DNA of 28,551 bases from an uncultured Bacteroidales bacterium (GTDB taxonomy: Bacteria > Bacteroidota > Bacteroidia > Bacteroidales > UBA932), in the NCBI GenBank assembly GCA_937899055.1, contig CALBPX010000011.1, positions 1-28,551 on the forward strand, read 5' to 3'. Of this stretch, positions 24,387 through 28,551 are shown piece after piece. The position numbers were made by a program, and so were the translations under genes. The number at the start of each line of letters is the position of its first letter. Positions within the stretch are counted from its first letter, which is position 1. Under the pieces are notes generated by a model that made no database searches, was not told the origin of the DNA, and saw only the letters and a program-made list of their open reading frames with translations.

Positions 24387-25278
24387 TGCCTTCCAAATTC
24401 CAAAAATCGTAGAAATTAAACCACTGCAAAGGATTCTCCTTTACTATACGTTCAAGTATCTCAACATATTTCTGACCGTATGCAGCGGCCCTTGCTTCGC
24501 GGCCCTTGATCTGAGGGTCTATGCTGATGGGTTCTACATGAACCTTGTAGTGGAAGTTCTTTTTGGTTCCAAGAACAAACATTGCTATTATGTCTGCGTT
24601 GTAACGGTCTGCTATATTGTATATTCCTGTGGGGAACACGGCCTTGCGCCCGAGGAATTCATATGTATGGTTCCGCCTGCCGGTAAATGTGCGGTCTCCG
24701 GTAAGGGTAATGGCTTCACAGTCGCGGATGACATCGTTGATGTGAAAAATATGCTCCATATCTTCATTTACCATTATCATCTTTATGTTGTTGCCCTGCA
24801 TGGCCAGCCGCCGGAGCCTGAGCATCTGTTTGGTTTCGCCCCCGAATACAAGAACATTCAGCTTCTTGGGAAGATGCCCGCACAGATATGACGAAATTTC
24901 AAAGTTGCCCAAATGAGCACTCATCATCACAAGCGGCTTTTCTGTATTGAAGTACTTGAATACAAGGTCTTTTTCCAGACCGTCCACGATAAACCTGTCT
25001 TTATGCCCCGCATAAACATAGAAACGGTCTATGAGAAATTTTCCGAACAAAACATGGTTCCGGTAGGTTCCCCATTTTGCCCTAAAATAAGACCAGCCCT
25101 GTATGCGCCTCAGGTAAAGATAAATAGAACGCGCCCTTTTCCGCTTGAATATAAGATAATACAGCACCACAAAAGGCAGAAAGCAGTATATCACCCTGAT
25201 ATCCACTCTCTTGAGTATGCGTATCAAAACAGACTGGTTGACATCGCCGCCTTCGGTCTGACCTTTCCACTCGGGCAT
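24373..25278 (-). CDS. LpxL/HtrB-type lysophospholipid acyltransferase
   Basis: A 301-residue membrane-anchored acyltransferase. A hydrophobic anchor lies at about 28-44. The active site is MMSAHLGNFEIS, with His122 and Glu127 forming the HX4E typical of LpxL/LpxM enzymes; TLTGDRTFTGRR and VFPTGIYNIADRYNADI are the later family blocks, and QWFNFYDFW is the usual C-terminal signature. Classic LpxL adds a secondary acyl chain to lipid A; cluster-linked members in aryl polyene and flexirubin loci are thought to transfer the polyene or a fatty acid to a lipid anchor. It starts 3 bases after fabG ends. Whether the donor is the polyene-ACP is not visible. Confidence 0.85.
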   Translation of the reverse strand: MPEWKGQTEGGDVNQSVLIRILKRVDIRVIYCFLPFVVLYYLIFKRKRARSIYLYLRRIQGWSYFRAKWGTYRNHVLFGKFLIDRFYVYAGHKDRFIVDGLEKDLVFKYFNTEKPLVMMSAHLGNFEISSYLCGHLPKKLNVLVFGGETKQMLRLRRLAMQGNNIKMIMVNEDMEHIFHINDVIRDCEAITLTGDRTFTGRRNHTYEFLGRKAVFPTGIYNIADRYNADIIAMFVLGTKKNFHYKVHVEPISIDPQIKGREARAAAYGQKYVEILERIVKENPLQWFNFYDFWNLEGNAQD

Positions 25279-25281
25279 ATC

Positions 25282-26010
25282 CTACGTATTTAATCCGCCG
25301 TTGATTTCTATTACTTGGCCTGTGATGTAGGCAGCCTTGTCCGAAGCCAGAAATGCCACCAGATCTGCCATCTCCTGCGCCGTACCAAACCTTCCGGCCG
25401 GAATTGTCTGACGCAATGTATTCTGGTCCAGTTCCTTGGTCATATCGGTATCTACAAAGCCAGGAGCCACGGCATTGACTGTAACATTGCGCTTTGCAAC
25501 TTCAAGAGCCAGAGCCTTGGTAGCCGCAATCACACCGCCCTTGGCCGCAGAATAGTTGGTCTGGCCGGGCATGCCCTTGATTCCGGAAAGCGAAGCCACG
25601 CTTATCACCCGTCCCCACTTCTTCTTTGCCATTGCGGTAATCAGCTTGCGTGTAACATGGAAGAACCCGTTCAGATGTATGTTTATGACATCGTACCAAT
25701 CAGGATCTTCCATCCACATCATAAGACCATCCCTGCGTATGCCGGCATTATTTACAAGTACACCTACATAATCCTCCGGATGAGTTGACATCCAGTTGTC
25801 CAAAGCCGAATCAATCTCCTTTGGATCAGCCACATTGAATTTCAAGAGTTCGGCTGTGCCGCCTTCTGCCTCAATCTCGCGTTTAACTTCCAAAGCGGCG
25901 TCTTCCCTGCTCACAAAGTTTATAAGAACAGGATAGCCGTCGTTTGCCAACTGCTTTGCCACTGCTGCCCCTATTCCCCTGGAACCTCCTGTCACAAGTG
26001 CATATTTCAT
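25282..26010 (-). CDS. fabG: 3-oxoacyl-ACP reductase (FabG-like)
   Basis: A 242-residue short-chain dehydrogenase. VTGGSRGIGAAVAK is the Rossmann NAD(P)-binding loop and LVNNAGIRRDG the structural NNAG motif; the catalytic set is Ser140, Tyr153 and Lys157 (YSAAKGG). PGFVDTDMT and the C-terminal ITGQVIEINGG are standard for FabG. It reduces beta-ketoacyl-ACP to the beta-hydroxy form, the step before dehydration to each double bond. It is the first polyketide-type gene of the operon, 26 bases below the nucleotidyltransferase gene. Given its place it probably serves the cluster. Confidence 0.9.
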   Translation of the reverse strand: MKYALVTGGSRGIGAAVAKQLANDGYPVLINFVSREDAALEVKREIEAEGGTAELLKFNVADPKEIDSALDNWMSTHPEDYVGVLVNNAGIRRDGLMMWMEDPDWYDVINIHLNGFFHVTRKLITAMAKKKWGRVISVASLSGIKGMPGQTNYSAAKGGVIAATKALALEVAKRNVTVNAVAPGFVDTDMTKELDQNTLRQTIPAGRFGTAQEMADLVAFLASDKAAYITGQVIEINGGLNT

Positions 26011-26036
26011 GATATAATTATTTTAGTTTCAAATTA

Positions 26037-26837
26037 TTACAACTGCGTCTCAAGAAATTCTTCCGCCAGATTAAGGTTTTCCGGCTTTCCTACATCTATC
26101 AGAGTAGATTCGGTTTTAACCCCAATAATCTTGTATGAAGCGGCTTTCTCAAGGTAGAAATCCACTATCGGAAACCTTTCAGGGCAGCCTTTCATCAGTT
26201 CAAAAATCTTTGGAGAAATCACATGCACTCCTCCGAATGCAAATGGCTTCAGCCCCCTGCCCTCCAAAACTGCATGGGCGTCTTCATGACCGTCCAAAGC
26301 GGCAATGTCTTCAAACGGAGACTTTACCTGATGGGTGTCCAGATTCTCCCAACCCTTAAGGCGCATGTCACTGTCAAAGAGCAGGCGGCGGTTGCTGTAG
26401 CGGCCACTTACAAGAGTGCAGGCTAATACACTCTCATCTTCCTTCATCTTGCTGCAGCATTCCCCATAGAACTCATCAAGCGCCATATCTGAGACAATAT
26501 CTACATTGTGTACAAGGAAAGGCTCGCCATCGCTGAGTAAACTTTCGGCATGGCGGATTCCGCCTCCGGTATCGCGGAGAAGGTCAAACTCTTCAGAAAA
26601 ACTTATCTTGAGGGCCGGATGTTCCTCTCTTTCCAGAAAATCCCTTACGGCCTTCTCTACCATCTCTCCAAAATGGTGGACATTTATCACGATTTCAGGA
26701 AAGCCGTATGAATAGAGCCTCAAAATGGCCAGCTCCAGAAGGCTCATTCCGCAAATCTCCACCAAAGCTTTGGGTTTATTGTCCGTCAAGGGTTTGAGTC
26801 TGGTACCCAAGCCGGCTGCAAATATCAGTGCTTTCAT
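26037..26837 (-). CDS. Sugar-1-phosphate nucleotidyltransferase (MurU-like)
   Basis: A 266-residue nucleotidyltransferase with the Rossmann signature FAAGLGTRLKPLTDNKPKAL at 7-26, metal-binding VHNVDIVSD, and FAFGGVHVISP. The family couples a sugar 1-phosphate to UTP or GTP. The size and the partner gene (a phosphotransferase of the AmgK type, 31 bases upstream) match the AmgK-MurU pair of the cell-wall recycling route, in which MurNAc is phosphorylated at C1 and converted to UDP-MurNAc; this pair is known from Pseudomonas and from Tannerella in the Bacteroidales. Alternatives such as GDP-mannose or UDP-glucose synthesis cannot be excluded by sequence alone. It may also supply the sugar nucleotide used by the operon's GT2 domain. 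Confidence 0.8.
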   Translation of the reverse strand: MKALIFAAGLGTRLKPLTDNKPKALVEICGMSLLELAILRLYSYGFPEIVINVHHFGEMVEKAVRDFLEREEHPALKISFSEEFDLLRDTGGGIRHAESLLSDGEPFLVHNVDIVSDMALDEFYGECCSKMKEDESVLACTLVSGRYSNRRLLFDSDMRLKGWENLDTHQVKSPFEDIAALDGHEDAHAVLEGRGLKPFAFGGVHVISPKIFELMKGCPERFPIVDFYLEKAASYKIIGVKTESTLIDVGKPENLNLAEEFLETQL

Positions 26838-26868
26838 ACAAAAATCTCAGGCTCCTATTGATTAACGT

Positions 26869-28287
26869 TTACACATCCTCCTCTATATCAAGCTCCCTGT
26901 GCGTAAGTTTCACCTTCACGTTGAATTTCTTGGCTATGTGGTCTGCAAGATGCCGTGCACAATAAACGCTGCGATGCTGACCTCCCGTGCAACCGAACGA
27001 TACCTGAAGGTGTGTGAACTTCCTCTCCACAAACCTCTTTACATGGGGATCTACTATGTCATAGACATTTGCCAGATATTTCTTAATACCTCCCTCATCC
27101 TCAAGGAATTTAACCACAGGCTCATCCAGCCCTGTAAATGTCTTGTACCTTTCATACTTGCCCGGATTCTCAAGGCCGCGGCAGTCAAATACATAGCCTC
27201 CGCCGTTTCCGCTGTCGTCCATAGGAATACCCTTCTTGTATGCAAACGAGAATATGTGAACCTCCAGGGTAACCTCTCTTCTGAGATCTTTCAGCTGGCG
27301 CATCTTTGTGAGTTCCGTAAGAACCTGCTGCAGGTATGGATATTCCGTAAACGGCTTCTTGATAAGCTTCCTGAGGTTCTCAATTGCAAACGGTATGCTC
27401 TGCAGAAAATGCGGCTTCTTTTCAAAATACCCCCTGAAACCGTATGCCCCCAGCACCTGAAGCGTGCGGAAGAGCACAAACAGACGAAGGTCGTGGTTAA
27501 ATTCCTTCTCAGACACCATGACATACTTCTTGAGTTCCTTGCGGTATGTTGCTATGAGCGTCTCTTTCAACTCATCAGAATAATTGGCCCGTGCCTGCCA
27601 TATAAAGGAAGCAATATCGTAATAGAAAGGACCTTTCCGTCCTCCCTGAAAATCTATGAAGTAAGGTTTTCCATCGCGCAGCATGACGTTTCTGGCCTGA
27701 AAATCGCGATACATGAAAGTGCTTCCCCTCATCACTCCTAAAAGGTCCGAACACATTCTTTCCATGTCTGCATGGAGTTTTATCTCGCTGAACTCCAAGC
27801 CGCTGGTCTTGAGGAAACAATACTTGAAATAGTTGAAATCAAACCAGATGTTCCGCTCGTCAAACTCGGGTTGTGGAAAGCATATTGAATAATCCATATC
27901 CCTTCCGCCCTCAAACTGGAACTTGGGCAGAAGCGCAATTGTCTTCTTCAGAAGGGCCACTTCCTTGGCACTGTACGAGCCTTTCTGCCTGCCCGAAGCA
28001 ACTGCGTCAAACAGTGAAACCGTTCCCAGATCCTCTTGCAGATAGTAAACCTTGTCTGGGGAAGCGGTGTAAACCTCCGGCACATTGAGCCCAACCTCCT
28101 TGAAGTGGTCGGCGAGAGAAATAAACGCCTTGTTCTCTTCAACTGAAGTACCCATAGCCCCTATCAGGGATATCCCTTCTGCCTTGAGCCTGAAGTATCT
28201 TCGGTTACTTCCGCTCTGGGGCAATTCTTCGCAGGATAGACATTTCCTGCCAGTATATTGCCTGAATAATTCTTCCAGCTGTTTCAT
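26869..28287 (-). CDS. AmgK-like phosphotransferase fused to RapZ C-terminal domain
   Basis: Starts at the ATG at 28287; an in-frame TTG lies at 28305. Residues 1 to about 310 form an aminoglycoside-phosphotransferase/AmgK-type kinase: MYRDFQARNVML holds catalytic Asp195 and Asn200, and YFIDFQGG the metal-binding Asp212. Residues about 340-465 are the RapZ/YvcJ C-terminal domain, with EVHIFSFAYKKGIP, YVFDCRGLENPG, and the FGCTGGQHRSVYCARHLADH loop at about 431-450. In enterobacteria the RapZ C-terminal domain senses glucosamine 6-phosphate; its N-terminal nucleotide-binding half is missing here and replaced by the kinase. This architecture recurs in Bacteroidetes. The likely role is anomeric phosphorylation of MurNAc/GlcNAc with a sensing domain attached. 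It is the first gene of the large operon and has a promoter just upstream. Confidence 0.87.
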   Translation of the reverse strand: MKQLEELFRQYTGRKCLSCEELPQSGSNRRYFRLKAEGISLIGAMGTSVEENKAFISLADHFKEVGLNVPEVYTASPDKVYYLQEDLGTVSLFDAVASGRQKGSYSAKEVALLKKTIALLPKFQFEGGRDMDYSICFPQPEFDERNIWFDFNYFKYCFLKTSGLEFSEIKLHADMERMCSDLLGVMRGSTFMYRDFQARNVMLRDGKPYFIDFQGGRKGPFYYDIASFIWQARANYSDELKETLIATYRKELKKYVMVSEKEFNHDLRLFVLFRTLQVLGAYGFRGYFEKKPHFLQSIPFAIENLRKLIKKPFTEYPYLQQVLTELTKMRQLKDLRREVTLEVHIFSFAYKKGIPMDDSGNGGGYVFDCRGLENPGKYERYKTFTGLDEPVVKFLEDEGGIKKYLANVYDIVDPHVKRFVERKFTHLQVSFGCTGGQHRSVYCARHLADHIAKKFNVKVKLTHRELDIEEDV

Positions 28288-28313
28288 ATTTAACTCAGAA
28301 TTCAACTATCCTA

Positions 28314-28347
28314 CAAATTTAGCAAAAAACATCAAACCAATTCACAA
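28314..28347 (-). promoter_or_regulatory. Promoter for the kinase gene and probably the whole operon
   Basis: TAAATTTG (28321-28314) is an exact -7 element 26 bases above the ATG at 28287. The -33 element is less certain: TTG at 28347-28345 (23 bases upstream) or at 28340-28338 (16 bases). No other convincing Bacteroidetes promoter was found in the gaps between the following genes, so this could drive all 17. Confidence 0.5.
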
Positions 28348-28458
28348 CCAAACCCAAACTTTTGAACACAAACAAAAAACAGCATCACAGTTCCAGCCTC
28401 TTTCACAATAAATACTATACTAGACGCAAATTTGACCGCGAAAAGTGTTCAAATATTC

Positions 28459-28485
28459 TTTGCTTAATTATTTTGCTTATCTTTA
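28459..28485 (+). promoter_or_regulatory. Possible promoter of the plus-strand gene
   Basis: TATCTTTA (28478-28485) differs at one base from the -7 consensus, 18 bases before the ATG at 28504. A TTTG at 28459-28462 is only 15 bases upstream, shorter than usual, so this is tentative. Confidence 0.3.
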
Positions 28486-28503
28486 GGAACAAAAACTATC
28501 TCT

Positions 28504-28551
28504 ATGAAACGATGCTCCATTTTACACAGATTGTCTGTTGTATTGTTGATG
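28504..28551 (+). CDS. Start of an exported protein, cut by the window edge
   Basis: Sixteen codons from the ATG at 28504 read MKRCSILHRLSVVLLM: a basic start followed by a hydrophobic run, as at the beginning of a signal peptide. A near-consensus promoter precedes it. It is divergent from the kinase gene, with 216 bases between the two starts that hold only the two promoters. Nothing can be said of function. Confidence 0.5.
   Translation, partial: MKRCSILHRLSVVLLM

Noticed and set aside
10835..28287. Dialkylresorcinol/flexirubin cluster with DarA and DarB
   Set aside because: No KAS III-type DarB or DarA-like aromatase is present in the window; all KS proteins are FabF- or CLF-like, so only the polyene half is supported.

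Overview
The window looks like a chromosomal segment of a member of Bacteroidetes, most likely order Bacteroidales. Four things point there: matches to the Bacteroidetes promoter pattern (TTG or TTTG near -33 and TAnnTTTG near -7), lipoproteins with acidic surface-export residues after the lipid cysteine, the short form of AMP nucleosidase, and a phosphotransferase fused to a RapZ C-terminal domain. The genus cannot be resolved from the sequence alone. Every complete gene lies on the minus strand, so transcription runs from high to low coordinates. The only plus-strand gene starts at 28504 and leaves the window. I found no rRNA, tRNA, CRISPR array or intact insertion sequence.

Positions 28287 to 10835 hold one tightly packed run of 17 genes (gaps of at most 31 bases, several overlaps) that reads as a single operon. 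It begins with an AmgK-like sugar kinase fused to RapZ-C and a MurU-like nucleotidyltransferase, which suggests cell-wall sugar salvage. It continues as a dedicated type II fatty-acid/polyketide pathway of the aryl polyene/flexirubin kind: ketoreductase (FabG), LpxL-type acyltransferase, ApeP-like hotdog protein, two ketosynthases, an ACP, a cysteine-less chain-length-factor-like protein, a small EamA-type membrane protein, a LolA-like carrier, an ApeI-like hotdog domain fused to a family 2 glycosyltransferase, an MMPL exporter fused to a PlsC acyltransferase, a secreted alpha/beta hydrolase, a PlsC-like acyltransferase, a second ACP and an AMP-forming ligase. The inferred logic is that the ligase loads a carboxylic acid starter on the second ACP, the KS/CLF/KR/dehydratase set builds a polyene, acyltransferases and the glycosyltransferase attach it to a lipid or sugar, and MMPL plus LolA move it to the outer membrane. 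The product is unknown.

Positions 10732 to 4620 carry mostly ordinary genes: a tricorn-type protease with a good intrinsic terminator, a truncated DUF4143-type ATPase remnant, rmuC and amn. The rmuC promoter appears to lie inside the ATPase remnant.

Positions 4619 to 4210 hold no intact gene. They contain a gene remnant interrupted by an 87-base mosaic copied from two genes 3.3 to 3.8 kb away.

Positions 4089 to 1 form a more AT-rich, accessory-looking operon: a cysteine-rich zinc-ribbon surface lipoprotein, a TonB-C-like exported protein, a Big_2 plus FISUMP-like lipoprotein, and the start of an O-antigen-ligase-like membrane protein cut by the window edge.
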